A DNA stretch of 23,483 nucleotides, from contig JAJFHW010000149.1 in NCBI GenBank assembly GCA_021775385.1, positions 1-23,483 of the forward strand. The letters are read 5' to 3'. A program made the position numbers and the translations under genes. The notes below the pieces were generated by a model. It did no database searches and had not been told where the DNA came from. It worked only from the letters and a program-made list of their open reading frames with translations. Source of the stretch: Hyphomicrobiales bacterium. GTDB taxonomy: Bacteria; Pseudomonadota; Alphaproteobacteria; Rhizobiales; HXMU1428-3. Shown in pieces: positions 7,815-16,484 of this stretch; positions within the stretch are counted from its first letter, which is position 1; the number at the start of each line of letters is the position of its first letter.

Positions 7815-8567
7815 TTATTTATAAGATTCATATACAGGCTCTGGTGAGCAATCACGCAAACAACCAAGCTGATAACGAAGACCAACACGAATTTCATGTG
7901 TTTCTAAGTCTTCAAGCTCAAATTGACGACCTGGAGTTTTGCTATCATCAAATTTGCCATCACCCATATTCAAATAACGATAGCCAATATCAAGCTTCCA
8001 GTTAGAACGAAGGTCAATATCAACACCTGCCATCAAGGCCCAAGCAAACGTTGTATCGCTATCGTCAGAGTCATCACCATCCATTGACAAAGCTGCAAAA
8101 CCAACACCAACGCCTACGTAAGGTGTGATACGGTGGCCCATGTCAAGATCGTAATAAAAGTTGGCTAAACCAACAAGAGAGCTTAATTCACCAGTAAATT
8201 GGTTCGTTGGCACAGTACCTGAATCAAGCTGAGCAAATACATCTGTATCGCCTCTATAGTCCAAAGTTAAATCAACACGAAAACCGCGCATAAGGTTATA
8301 ACCAATACCGCCACCAAACATGAACTTATCATCAATGTCTTCAAGAATGAATTTTGCAGCACCCGTATCAGTCATGGTGAAATCATCATAAAAAGATCCA
8401 CCAATATCACCGCGCAAATACCATCCACGATTATTATCAGACACGCCTTCATAAACGTCGTCTTTTAAGCTTCCGCGATAATCATCTCCCAAATCAGCAG
8501 CACCAGCAGTAGTACCTGTTAGCACCAACATAAGGGCGCCGATGAAGCTTGCCTTACATTTACACAT
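7815..8567 (-). CDS. Outer membrane beta-barrel protein (Omp25/opacity-like)
   Basis: A 250-residue protein with a signal peptide ending TTAGA-A at about residues 20-24 and a mature part rich in alternating hydrophobic and polar strands (GWYLRGDIGGSFYDDF, MRGFRVDLTLDYRGD, RITPYVGVGVGFAAL, WKLDIGYRYLNMGDG, HEIRVGLRYQLG). This fits the small eight-stranded barrel proteins common in Rhizobiales outer membranes, with structural or host-surface roles. It is unusual that the last strand (RVGLRYQL) is not at the C-terminus: a 15-residue tail with a Cys-x3-Cys pair follows, whereas such proteins usually end on an aromatic residue. The start has AAAGGGGA six bases upstream. It is monocistronic, with its own terminator. 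The function is not known in detail. Confidence 0.8.
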   Translation of the reverse strand: MCKCKASFIGALMLVLTGTTAGAADLGDDYRGSLKDDVYEGVSDNNRGWYLRGDIGGSFYDDFTMTDTGAAKFILEDIDDKFMFGGGIGYNLMRGFRVDLTLDYRGDTDVFAQLDSGTVPTNQFTGELSSLVGLANFYYDLDMGHRITPYVGVGVGFAALSMDGDDSDDSDTTFAWALMAGVDIDLRSNWKLDIGYRYLNMGDGKFDDSKTPGRQFELEDLETHEIRVGLRYQLGCLRDCSPEPVYESYK

Positions 8568-8771
8568 AATATTTCCCCTTTAGATTAATGCCAACACAAC
8601 TGTGGCGACCCCCTGTACCAAAAACAAACAAGTACAGTTCTCTTGGGAGATAATCGCGGAGAAACATTAAAAGAGAATTAACACAAAGAAGAGAAACCCA
8701 TTGAATCTATTAACAAAACGTTAAATGAAGGTGGCGAAATAAAACAATTCACAACCAATTATTATCAATTC
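8568..8771 (-). promoter_or_regulatory. Upstream region of the outer membrane protein gene with a CtrA-like box
   Basis: TTAA-N7-TTAA, the full-length CtrA consensus spacing of alphaproteobacteria, occurs at 8710-8724, about 143 bases before the start codon. Nearer the gene, CTGTAC/GTACAG (8613-8618 and 8632-8637) form a 6-bp hairpin in the probable 5' untranslated region. The region is AT-rich, so the CtrA-like box may be chance. No -35/-10 pair is convincing. Confidence 0.3.
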
Positions 8772-8810
8772 AAAAAACGATTCACTTTAGAAAAAACGAA
8801 TAAAGTCAAT
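8772..8810 (-). terminator. Possible weak terminator of glmM
   Basis: On the minus strand ATTGACTTT and AAAGTGAAT pair over nine positions with one mismatch, followed by CGTTTTTTG. The stem is low in GC, so stability is doubtful. It lies about 37 bases after the glmM stop. Confidence 0.35.
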
Positions 8811-8846
8811 TCAGTACTCGCACTTACTAACAAAAATATACCAAAC

Positions 8847-10187
8847 TTAAACAGCCTTAAGAACCCCAACAATGTCAGAAACAACATCCTCAACTAATCC
8901 TTTATCATCGCCTTCAGCCATCACTCTAATAAGAGGCTCTGTACCAGAAGGCCTGATAACAAGGCGGCCCTTTTGCCCAAGTCGCTCCTCTCCATCCTTA
9001 ATAGCTTCAATAACTGAAAGCTCTTCAAGGGGAGCGCCTGAGGTAAAACGAACATTTTGTAGCAATTGTGGGATAGGTTCAAACTGCGAACAAACCTCGC
9101 TCACTGGCTTTCCAGAAGAAACAACAACAGCCAAAACTTGCAAGGCTGAAACAAGGCCATCACCTGTAGTTGAAAAGTCCGTCAAAACAATATGACCTGA
9201 TTGCTCACCACCAACATTAAAACCATGTTGACGCATATGCTCAACAACATAGCGATCACCAACAGGTGTTCGAATGAGCTTAAGGTTTTCACCTTCCAAA
9301 AATCTTTCAAACCCAAGATTTGACATAACTGTGGCCACAACACCACCAGCCTGAAGTTTGCCCTGATCATTCCAAGATTTTGCTATCACAGCCATCAATT
9401 GATCACCATCAATTAACTGGCCTTTTTCATCAACAATCACCACACGGTCGGCATCACCATCAAGAGCAATACCAATATCGGCACGCATTTCTTTTACTTT
9501 TTCACAAAGCGCTTCAGGAGAGGTTGAACCACACCCTTGATTGATGTTAGTACCATTCGGTTCAACACCAATGGTAATCACTTCTGCACCAAGTTCCCAA
9601 AGAGCTAGCGGGGCAACTTTATAAGCCGCACCATGAGCACAATCGATCACAATGCGTAAATTTTCAAATCGCATATTACGAGGCAAGCTTCGCTTAGCCG
9701 CCTCAATATAACGATCACGAGAACTCTCAATGCGTTTAGCCCGCCCAATATCACGCGGATCAGCAAGTAAAGAGGAATTATCCCCCTCAATCATTTCAGC
9801 TATTTCAGCTTCTTGCGCATCACTAAGTTTATAGCCATCCGGGCCAAATATTTTAATGCCATTATCAGCAAAACCATTATGGGACGCAGAAATCATAACC
9901 CCAAGATCAGCGCGCATAGAGCGTGTAAGCATCGCAACCCCAGGAGTTGGAACAGGCCCTAGTTGAAACACATCCATACCAACAGATGTAAACCCGGAAA
10001 TCAGGGCAGACTCAATCATATAACCCGAAAGACGGGTATCCTTACCAATCACAACACGGTGGCGATGGCCGCCATTAGTGAACATTTTACCAGCAGCCAT
10101 ACCTAGTTTTAAGGCAATCTCACTGGTCATAGGGTATTGGTTTGCCTGCCCACGAACACCATCAGTACCAAAAAGTTTCTTTGACAT
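8847..10187 (-). CDS. glmM: Phosphoglucosamine mutase
   Basis: Interconverts glucosamine-6-phosphate and glucosamine-1-phosphate on the way to UDP-N-acetylglucosamine, for peptidoglycan and lipopolysaccharide. The 446 residues match the family length. Seen are FGTDGVRG (6-13), the phosphoserine loop MISASHNGF with the catalytic Ser102, the Mg2+ loop DGDADR (243-248), the sugar-binding segment GGEQSGHI, and the phosphate-binding RPSGTEP (412-418). Activation by phosphorylation of the loop serine is family knowledge. The ribosome binding site is weak (GGGG eleven bases upstream). It is downstream of folP across 258 bases, in the order ftsH-folP-glmM as in E. coli. A 9-bp inverted repeat lies in the gap upstream. 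Confidence 0.97.
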   Translation of the reverse strand: MSKKLFGTDGVRGQANQYPMTSEIALKLGMAAGKMFTNGGHRHRVVIGKDTRLSGYMIESALISGFTSVGMDVFQLGPVPTPGVAMLTRSMRADLGVMISASHNGFADNGIKIFGPDGYKLSDAQEAEIAEMIEGDNSSLLADPRDIGRAKRIESSRDRYIEAAKRSLPRNMRFENLRIVIDCAHGAAYKVAPLALWELGAEVITIGVEPNGTNINQGCGSTSPEALCEKVKEMRADIGIALDGDADRVVIVDEKGQLIDGDQLMAVIAKSWNDQGKLQAGGVVATVMSNLGFERFLEGENLKLIRTPVGDRYVVEHMRQHGFNVGGEQSGHIVLTDFSTTGDGLVSALQVLAVVVSSGKPVSEVCSQFEPIPQLLQNVRFTSGAPLEELSVIEAIKDGEERLGQKGRLVIRPSGTEPLIRVMAEGDDKGLVEDVVSDIVGVLKAV

Positions 10188-10251
10188 AAAAACATCAACC
10201 CCGTCATTCTAACTAAAAATTCTAGATCTCTTATCCCAAGATCTCTTTATC

Positions 10252-10288
10252 TACCGTGATAATCCACTTTAAAACGAAAATCACGGTA
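10252..10288. repeat. Inverted repeat upstream of glmM
   Basis: TACCGTGAT (10252-10260) and ATCACGGTA (10280-10288) are perfect 9-base arms separated by 19 bases. AGATCTCTT also occurs twice nearby (near 10214 and 10231). No T tract follows on either strand, so it is not a terminator. It may be an operator or a leader structure for glmM, which lies 65 bases away. Confidence 0.45.
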
Positions 10289-10445
10289 AAAACATGCAGC
10301 AAACACTTTGCTTAATCACATATTACATATGAATTTTACAATAAAACACTGATTAGATTGAATGGATTTCGAAAATATCATAGATATAAACGGTTAAAAT
10401 ACAAAAAGTTTGAAAAGATGACCAAAAACTATAGTAAAGCTAAGC

Positions 10446-11504
10446 TTACCTACCTTTACATCCCCAAACCTTAAGTGCCTGGACAGTTTCAGCCACATCA
10501 TGAACTCTGAAAATCTGAACACCTTGGCTCGCTCCAAGCATTACCGCAGCAAGCGAACCCGGCAAACGCTCACTCGCCTTCTCATTTCGCGATAAAGCTC
10601 CAATAAAAGATTTACGAGAACATCCAAGCAGCAAGGGTACCCCTAATCCATGAAAAAGACTTAAGGCTTTTAACAACTCACAATTATGAGAAACACTTTT
10701 ACCAAACCCAATACCAGGATCGAGAATAATATTTTCCGTCCGAACACCAGCCTCAACCGCACGCTGCAAACTTATCGACAAATAATCATAAACATCCAAA
10801 ACAACATTATTGTAAGAAGGATTTTCTTGCATCACTTCAGGCGTTCCTTGTGCATGCATTAGAATAACAGGCACATTCAAGGAGGCAGCAACTCCAAGAG
10901 AATTTGGATCAAATGTCAAAGCCGAAACATCATTGATAATATTAGTTCCAGCTTGAACAGCCGCTGTCATAACTTCTGATTTCCGAGTATCTATCGAAAT
11001 AATTACATCACTTTTTGATCGCAAAGCCTCAATAACAGGGATCACCCGTTCAAGCTCATCTTCAATGGAAACCAATTCAGCCCCTGGCCGTGTACTCTCC
11101 CCGCCAATATCAATAATATCAGCGCCCTCTTCTACCATTTTCAAACCGCGCTCAACTGCTTGCGATACTTGGATATGTTGTCCACCATCAAAAAAACTAT
11201 CCGGCGTAACATTGAGCACTCCCATTATTCTAGGTCGCTCAAGAGAAAGCGAAGCCAAAGGCAACCGGTCAGCTGAAACCATCTCAGCTATAATTGAATA
11301 CTCATCAGGAACTTCAGCAAGAGAAAACAAATGCCGGCGCACCTCAGGCCCTCCACCAGGCTTTCCTCTAAGTCCACACCGACTTAAGCACTCAACTTGG
11401 CTATAACCAATCCCCTCAACACCGGCAAGAGAAGCTATTTTAACACCCCCCATTAATCCGTCTTTATCATCAAATTGAAATGGAAGCGGACGCCAATAAT
11501 CCAT
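10446..11504 (-). CDS. folP: Dihydropteroate synthase
   Basis: Condenses p-aminobenzoate with hydroxymethyl-dihydropterin pyrophosphate to dihydropteroate in folate synthesis; this is the sulfonamide target. The TIM-barrel core starts near residue 90 and shows all family motifs: MGVLNVTPDSFFDGG (94-108), DIGGESTRPGA (132-142), ISIDTRKSEV, NDVSAL, MHAQGTPEVMQ, DPGIGFGK, LLLGCSRKSFIG and RVHDV. About 88 residues precede the core, making the protein 352 residues rather than about 280; similar N-terminal extensions are known in alphaproteobacterial DHPS, so this is not a fusion error. The start has AGAGGTG four bases before ATG. It lies between ftsH and glmM, as in E. coli, but a terminator after ftsH suggests its own or read-through transcription. 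Confidence 0.95.
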   Translation of the reverse strand: MDYWRPLPFQFDDKDGLMGGVKIASLAGVEGIGYSQVECLSRCGLRGKPGGGPEVRRHLFSLAEVPDEYSIIAEMVSADRLPLASLSLERPRIMGVLNVTPDSFFDGGQHIQVSQAVERGLKMVEEGADIIDIGGESTRPGAELVSIEDELERVIPVIEALRSKSDVIISIDTRKSEVMTAAVQAGTNIINDVSALTFDPNSLGVAASLNVPVILMHAQGTPEVMQENPSYNNVVLDVYDYLSISLQRAVEAGVRTENIILDPGIGFGKSVSHNCELLKALSLFHGLGVPLLLGCSRKSFIGALSRNEKASERLPGSLAAVMLGASQGVQIFRVHDVAETVQALKVWGCKGR

Positions 11505-11558
11505 TATTCACCTCTAAAAAAATGCATATTTACTTTTATTATATAGAACCCCACTACC

Positions 11559-11600
11559 AAAACAAAAAACCCAAATCAACAAATGTCGACTTGGGTTTTT
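11559..11600 (-). terminator. Rho-independent terminator after ftsH
   Basis: AAAAACCCAA (11565-11574) and TTGGGTTTTT (11591-11600) form a perfect 10-bp stem, with GTCGAC within the loop. On the minus strand it is followed by a T-rich stretch (TTTTTTGTTTT including the stem end). It lies about 40 bases beyond the ftsH stop and before folP. Confidence 0.75.
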
Positions 11601-11627
11601 GGATCTATAGCAGAACTATATCATATA

Positions 11628-11643
11628 TAGGGTCTAGACCCTA
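11628..11643. repeat. 16-base perfect palindrome over the ftsH stop codon
   Basis: TAGGGTCTAGACCCTA reads the same on both strands, and the ftsH stop (TAG, 11643-11641) forms one end of it. It is followed, before the terminator hairpin, by a second imperfect inverted repeat (GATCTATAG / CTATATC, about 11602-11622). Purpose unknown; a 3'-end RNA hairpin with almost no loop, or a DNA-binding site, are possibilities. Confidence 0.5.
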
Positions 11644-13575
11644 GCCTTGCGGCTGTGGTTCCATATCACCAGAAGGTTCTTCGCCGCCTGGTTTCGGTTT
11701 AGTTTTCCCCGAAATAGGAACAACAGAATGAGATCCACCTGATTGATCATCGGGTTCATCCCGTTGAAGAGGCTTACCACTAATCAGATTGGCAACTTCT
11801 TCACCACTCAATGTTTCATATTCAAGCAAGCCCTGAGCAACAATTTCCAGGTCATCGCTTTTTTCTTCAAGAATCCGGCGTGCAGTCGTTTCACCATCAT
11901 CAATTAAACTTCTAACTTCTTCATCCACTAAACGAGCGGTTTCTTCAGAAATGTTCACAGAGTTAGAAACAGAATGACCAAGGAAAACCTCTTCCTGATT
12001 GCTATTATAGAGCACACGTCCAAGCTTTTCAGACATGCCCCACTCCATAACCATCTTGCGAGCAAGCCCCGTTGCCATCTGAATATCACCAGTGGCACCA
12101 TTGGTGACTTTGTCATCTCCAAATATTTTAATCTCGGCTTCGCGGCCGCCAAACAATACAGCCAAACGCGAAACACAATATGAACGTGTATAAGAATGAC
12201 GATCCGTCTCAGGCAAGTTCATGGTCACACCTAGTGCACGCCCTCGTGGAATAATTGTCACCTTATGAAGAGGGTCAAATTCAGGAACATGCAACCCAAC
12301 AATCACGTGGCCAGCTTCATGGTAAGCTGTGTTTTTCTTTTCATGTTCAGTCATAACCATAGAGCGGCGCTCCGCTCCCATCATAACTTTATCTTTCGCA
12401 TCTTCAAATTCTTGCTGAGTAACCATCCGCATTGAGCGACGTGCAGCAAGAAGTGCAGCTTCATTCACAAGGTTCGCTAGATCAGCACCAGAAAATCCAG
12501 GTGTACCTCTAGCTAAAACTTTCACATCAACATTCGGAGCCAATGGCACTTTTTCTGAATGAACTTTCAAGATTTTTTCGCGGCCAACAACATCAGGCAA
12601 CGGCACAACAACCTGACGGTCAAAGCGACCAGGACGCAACAATGCTGGGTCCAAAACATCTGGACGGTTGGTAGCAGCTAAAAGAATAATACTTTCATTC
12701 GCTTCAAAACCATCCATCTCAACGAGTAACTGGTTCAAAGTCTGCTCGCGTTCATCGTTACCGCCGCCAAGACCAGCACCACGATGACGACCAACAGCAT
12801 CAATCTCGTCAATGAAAATAATACAAGGCGCATTACGTTTAGCTTGTTCAAACATATCACGCACCCGGCTGGCACCAACACCAACAAACATTTCAACAAA
12901 GTCCGAGCCAGAAATTGTAAAGAACGGCACATTCGCCTCGCCAGCAATCGCACGGGCTAACAATGTTTTACCGGTCCCCGGAGGGCCAACAAGAAGCGCA
13001 CCATGCGGAATATGACCGCCCAAACGCTGGAACTTTTGCGGGTCTCTTAAATATTCAACAATCTCAACCAAATCATCTTTGGCTTCATCAACACCAGCAA
13101 CATCTTCAAATGTCTTGCGGTCATGATGCTCCGTTAAAAGCTTTGCCTTAGATTTACCAAAGCCCATGGCTTTGCCACCACCACCTTGCATTTGGCGCAT
13201 AAAAAAGATCCAAACACCAATCAGCAATAGGACAGGCAAGAAGGTCGTCAATAAAATATTCAAGAATGAATTAGACTCATCTTCAGGCGGCTTCGCGGTA
13301 ATCTTCACACCCTTAGAGGAAAGCGTACCAATCAAATTAGGGTCATTCGGAGCATAAGTCCCAAACGCACCACCATTACCAAACTGCCCGGTCACTTTCT
13401 GACCAGCAATTGTCAGTTCTTTGACATTACCCTGCTCAACTTGAGCTAACAATTCAGAGTAACTGATTTGAGTTTGTTTAGGATTATTTTGCGCTCCTTG
13501 GATCATATTAAATAACACAAGCAACAATAATAGAATGACAACCCAAACCGCGAAATTGCGAAAATGCGAATTCAT
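11641..13575 (-). CDS. ftsH: ATP-dependent zinc metalloprotease FtsH
   Basis: Hexameric membrane-anchored AAA+ protease that degrades misassembled membrane proteins and regulatory proteins such as the heat-shock sigma factor and LpxC. The 644 residues contain two transmembrane helices (about 8-25 and 103-126) around a periplasmic domain, Walker A GPPGTGKT (197-204), Walker B IIFIDEID (252-259), the second region of homology [19 protein letters not shown], and the zinc site HEAGH (419-423) with Asp497 as third ligand. The C-terminus is a polar, proline/glycine-rich tail. ATG follows AGGA by seven bases. It has a long structured upstream region and its own terminator. All catalytic residues are present. 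Confidence 0.98.
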   Translation of the reverse strand: MNSHFRNFAVWVVILLLLLVLFNMIQGAQNNPKQTQISYSELLAQVEQGNVKELTIAGQKVTGQFGNGGAFGTYAPNDPNLIGTLSSKGVKITAKPPEDESNSFLNILLTTFLPVLLLIGVWIFFMRQMQGGGGKAMGFGKSKAKLLTEHHDRKTFEDVAGVDEAKDDLVEIVEYLRDPQKFQRLGGHIPHGALLVGPPGTGKTLLARAIAGEANVPFFTISGSDFVEMFVGVGASRVRDMFEQAKRNAPCIIFIDEIDAVGRHRGAGLGGGNDEREQTLNQLLVEMDGFEANESIILLAATNRPDVLDPALLRPGRFDRQVVVPLPDVVGREKILKVHSEKVPLAPNVDVKVLARGTPGFSGADLANLVNEAALLAARRSMRMVTQQEFEDAKDKVMMGAERRSMVMTEHEKKNTAYHEAGHVIVGLHVPEFDPLHKVTIIPRGRALGVTMNLPETDRHSYTRSYCVSRLAVLFGGREAEIKIFGDDKVTNGATGDIQMATGLARKMVMEWGMSEKLGRVLYNSNQEEVFLGHSVSNSVNISEETARLVDEEVRSLIDDGETTARRILEEKSDDLEIVAQGLLEYETLSGEEVANLISGKPLQRDEPDDQSGGSHSVVPISGKTKPKPGGEEPSGDMEPQPQG

Positions 13576-13644
13576 AAAAATTTCCTATCCCAAAGGCAAA
13601 AAACGAGTAAGTCCTCGTCTCACTTTGCCTCATTACATAAAGCA

Positions 13645-13671
13645 TCATCACAAACAATCTATTTGTGATGA
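13645..13671 (-). promoter_or_regulatory. Leader hairpin upstream of ftsH
   Basis: TCATCACAAA and TTTGTGATGA form a perfect 10-bp stem with a seven-base loop, about 70 bases before the ftsH start codon. There is no T tract on either side. The half-site TCACAAA is also found in the palindrome upstream of tolQ (22644-22659). Confidence 0.5.
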
Positions 13672-13698
13672 AAATTGGTACAGATAAAACTGTCCCTA

Positions 13699-13732
13699 AA
13701 TAAAAAGATGGCAAACAATAAAAATTGTTGCC
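13699..13732 (-). terminator. Terminator-like hairpin in the tilS-ftsH gap
   Basis: On the minus strand GGCAACAAT pairs with ATTGTTTGCC (9 bp with one bulged base, loop TTTT), followed by ATCTTTTTATTT. It could end transcription from tilS, or act as an attenuator in a long ftsH leader if the ftsH promoter lies further upstream. The stem is low in GC, so strength is uncertain. Confidence 0.4.
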
Positions 13733-13892
13733 CCAAAACCGTGATATTCAATATCCAAAAAACTGAATTAACCGAAAATGGTTGAAAATAAACACCTTAA
13801 CAAAAGGCGTTATAAGCAAATTATGTAAACATTTTCGTAAAAATTCCACCCTTTATAGCTAGCTTATAAAAAACCAGCATCTCTCCACCTTA

Positions 13893-13921
13893 ACATAGGC
13901 ATGAAGGCAAGATTTGCCAAG
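13893..13921 (-). promoter_or_regulatory. Possible heat-shock-type (RpoH) promoter for ftsH
   Basis: CTTGGC (13921-13916) and CTATGT (13898-13893) are 17 bases apart. This resembles the alphaproteobacterial RpoH pattern CTTGAC-N17-CTATAT with one change in each box. ftsH is heat-shock controlled in many bacteria. The leader would be about 310 bases long, which is unusual, so this is tentative. Confidence 0.25.
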
Positions 13922-14069
13922 AGGAAGAAAAGAAAGAAAAAGTGTTTTTCTCAAGAACTTCAACGCACTTTACAATAATTTCTCACAAGAATAAGGCTAA
14001 TTTCTTATTCTACCTGTTAAACACACAATTTAGGAATGTGCAAAACACAATTTGACGAATAAATTGAGT

Positions 14070-15455
14070 TTAAAATAACAATGTTTTCCAGTTTTTAAGC
14101 GGAAAAACGGCCCTTTCAAACGAAACATCGTCCAGGAAAGCATCCAAATCACCAAACAGCTCCACAAAAAGGCTTTCATCATAAATCTCTAACTGAGGAA
14201 CAGCCACCAATTGCCCATTTTGCCAACACCCCGCAACAGCAGGTAAAATTGTTTTCGAAGCAGTTAACCGAGATAACCCGGTACCTAATTCGAGGTATTT
14301 TTCTTTTATTTTTGCTAGTTCCACTTTAGAAAAACCACGAATAAGCATGTCACCAGAAAAGTCATCCGGAACCTTAATTTCAATCCGCCGATCCCATATC
14401 ACGCCCCTACGTGAAGAAATAGAATGGCTACTTTCAAAACTCTGCTCAACAATCTCAAACGGAGCACGCCCGATTTCGCGAGAAAATTGCAAATATCCAT
14501 CAGCTTTTTTCTCACACATCACACCAGCAAGCACAAACTTCTCTAGCCCCATAGTTTCTAAATGGGCAGTACCACTTTCTAAACTAGAAAGAGAACGACC
14601 TTCAACACCAAAAGCAATGAGTAATCGCCTTAAAATTCGTACCTGTATTTCATTTGGAAGAGAGAAGTAATCCTCTCCCTTCATAAACAAAAGCCCAACA
14701 CGATGCGCCGTCACGTGCGAGCGAACAAAGTCGATGGCTTGGTTCTCAAGAGCCAAGCGCCCGCGCTGCAAACGGCGCACACTCTCGCCAATCATTTCAG
14801 AAAAACGGCCATCATTATCGAAGGAATTAAGGAGTTGTCTAACTTGAACACGTTCATAATTAGCGTCACTGTTACTTGGGTCTTCAACCCAATCAATACC
14901 GCGTGTCTTAAGCCAAGAACGTAAAGTTTTACCACGAATATTTAAAAGCGGTCTGAGAATCTGCATTCCATAAAGCTCTCTTTGAGCATGCATAGAAGAA
15001 AGCCCGTCAATACCACTCCCCCGCCCCAAGCGCATCAAAAACGTTTCTGCCTGGTCATCAAGAGTGTGCGCCGTCAATAAATGAGAAAGATTTAATTCTT
15101 TTAACTGAGATGCCATGGCCTCATAACGCCCATCTCGTGCCCGTGCTTGCAAAGAGCTCCCCTCCTCCAGGCCGTTCAGCTTAATAGGAACACCAGTAAA
15201 CCCAAGCTCTTCAGCCGTACGAATAACGAAAGCGACTTCCTCTGCTGCTTCCGCGCGAACTCCATGATCAACCGAGAAAACCACATCCTTTGCGTCGTTG
15301 AGCGGATATCTAGAGCGCCAGTCCGCAAAAAGATGCAACAAAGCCATGCTATCCCCACCACCAGAAACAGCCAGGCCAACAGCCCCCACACCTTGTGCTT
15401 CTTGGCCAAAAAGCTGAGAAAACAAATGATCAATTTTAGAATGAGTAAGCTCCAT
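14070..15455 (-). CDS. tilS: tRNA(Ile)-lysidine synthetase
   Basis: Modifies C34 of the tRNA-Ile with CAU anticodon to lysidine with ATP, so that it reads AUA. The N-terminal PP-loop ATPase domain (about 1-215) shows AVSGGGDSMALL (SGGGDS at residues 31-36), FSVDHGVRAEA, LTAHTLDDQAETFLMRLGRGSG, and the RPLLNIRGKTLRSWL segment. The remaining part is diverged, as is usual in alphaproteobacteria. The frame extends to a TTG at 15464, but GTAGG lies directly against that TTG and nine bases before the ATG at 15455, so I choose the ATG (461 residues). It lies 119 bases after cpoB, and may be read from the same transcript. Confidence 0.93.
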   Translation of the reverse strand: MELTHSKIDHLFSQLFGQEAQGVGAVGLAVSGGGDSMALLHLFADWRSRYPLNDAKDVVFSVDHGVRAEAAEEVAFVIRTAEELGFTGVPIKLNGLEEGSSLQARARDGRYEAMASQLKELNLSHLLTAHTLDDQAETFLMRLGRGSGIDGLSSMHAQRELYGMQILRPLLNIRGKTLRSWLKTRGIDWVEDPSNSDANYERVQVRQLLNSFDNDGRFSEMIGESVRRLQRGRLALENQAIDFVRSHVTAHRVGLLFMKGEDYFSLPNEIQVRILRRLLIAFGVEGRSLSSLESGTAHLETMGLEKFVLAGVMCEKKADGYLQFSREIGRAPFEIVEQSFESSHSISSRRGVIWDRRIEIKVPDDFSGDMLIRGFSKVELAKIKEKYLELGTGLSRLTASKTILPAVAGCWQNGQLVAVPQLEIYDESLFVELFGDLDAFLDDVSFERAVFPLKNWKTLLF

Positions 15456-15574
15456 AAGATGCAACCTACAATTAGAGGCACCTTAAAAGCAAGAATAAGA
15501 ATAAAAGTAAAAAATCAAGAAAGTGATGGGCAAAAATGAAACCGATTGAAATACATTCAAACCTGTTTATAAAA

Positions 15575-16438
15575 CTACCTACACCGAGCCTTAGTCTGCT
15601 CTTGCCCCAATCGCCGGGCAATATGCCCTGAGAGAGATTTGTATTTATCATTCAATTGAGCGTATGTCTGACACGCCGCCTCAGATTGCCCTAACCGTTG
15701 AAGGGACATTCCCAGTTTAAGTAAATTATCAGGACCCTTCACACTGTTTTTATAGGTTTTATATCCCTTTAAAAACTCATGCGCTGCTTTTCTATAATCA
15801 TTACGTGCAAAGTAAGTTTCACCCAACCAATATTGCGCATTTCCTGAAAGTTCATCTTGCGGGTAGTTTCTCAAAAAAGAACGAAACGTCGCTTCAGCAG
15901 AAACATAATCACTCGCCATCAAATAATTATAGCCAGCATCATAAAGCTTGCGAGATGGAACCCCATTCACCGCAACACGGCTCTTAGGAACTTGCCCATC
16001 GAGTGGTAGATCAGCACCCGGTATAGGTTGATCAGATATTACACGTCCATTTGACAATTGTTTCTCTGATTGTGTGTCAGCTCCCCAACCATCAGTACTA
16101 AACTGAGGTTCACCCGTAACTCTATCGGCTGATCCCTGATCAAGTCTTTGGTCAAGTGGTAAGCGGCGCTCAAAATTTTGCTTATTCAGAGGCTGATTTT
16201 GCCGCACACCTTTTTGCACCAATGTCTGCAAGGCACCAATCATTGATTTCATCTCAGTGATCTGAGCTTCAAGACGATCAATCCGACGTTGCGCCTCATT
16301 CAATTCATCAAGTTGAGAAGATTTAGCCTTGTTAGCTTTTGCATCTTGAGCAAAGGCAAGAGAATGCCCATTAACACTCAAAAACGCGCTAACATTCAAA
16401 AGAATGGATAAAAACAACACCCCAGTTAAATGTCTCAT
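15575..16438 (-). CDS. cpoB: Cell division coordinator CpoB (YbgF)
   Basis: Periplasmic Tol-associated protein that coordinates outer-membrane constriction with peptidoglycan synthesis in E. coli. A signal peptide (ending near SLAFAQ) is followed by a coiled-coil trimerisation helix (LDELNEAQRRIDRLEAQITEMK, about residues 43-63), a low-complexity polar linker (about 80-155), and a TPR domain (about 160-287) with the repeat-typical DAGYNYLMASDYVSAEATF, QYWLGETYFARNDYRKAAHEF and LKLGMSLQRLGQ. An upstream TTG at 16456 extends the frame by six codons. I prefer ATG at 16438 (287 residues), which has GGGG eight bases upstream. It is the last gene of the Tol-Pal run, 46 bases after pal. Confidence 0.92.
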   Translation of the reverse strand: MRHLTGVLFLSILLNVSAFLSVNGHSLAFAQDAKANKAKSSQLDELNEAQRRIDRLEAQITEMKSMIGALQTLVQKGVRQNQPLNKQNFERRLPLDQRLDQGSADRVTGEPQFSTDGWGADTQSEKQLSNGRVISDQPIPGADLPLDGQVPKSRVAVNGVPSRKLYDAGYNYLMASDYVSAEATFRSFLRNYPQDELSGNAQYWLGETYFARNDYRKAAHEFLKGYKTYKNSVKGPDNLLKLGMSLQRLGQSEAACQTYAQLNDKYKSLSGHIARRLGQEQTKARCR

Positions 16439-16484
16439 ATGCCGTACCCCAAACAATTTTTAGCCCAGAATTTAAAACCAGAAT

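Larger units (their letters stand above)
13576..14069. other. Long intergenic region tilS-ftsH
   Basis: This 494-base gap holds no gene with a believable ribosome binding site. It is dense in symmetric sequence: the hairpins at 13645-13671 and 13699-13732, a perfect odd palindrome GATATT-C-AATATC (13743-13755), a near-palindrome around GCTAGC (13852-13870), a possible T-rich tilS terminator at about 13932-13975, and GAATAAG/CTTATTC (13989-14010). It probably contains the ftsH promoter and 5' leader. Confidence 0.5.

Noticed and set aside
13508..13714. Minus-strand 68-codon frame overlapping the ftsH start
   Set aside because: It begins inside a terminator-like hairpin without a ribosome binding site and overlaps ftsH out of frame.
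13820..13885. Possible 19-codon leader peptide upstream of ftsH (minus strand)
   Set aside because: A GGAG lies too close to the ATG, and the peptide has no regulatory codon run; not distinguishable from chance.
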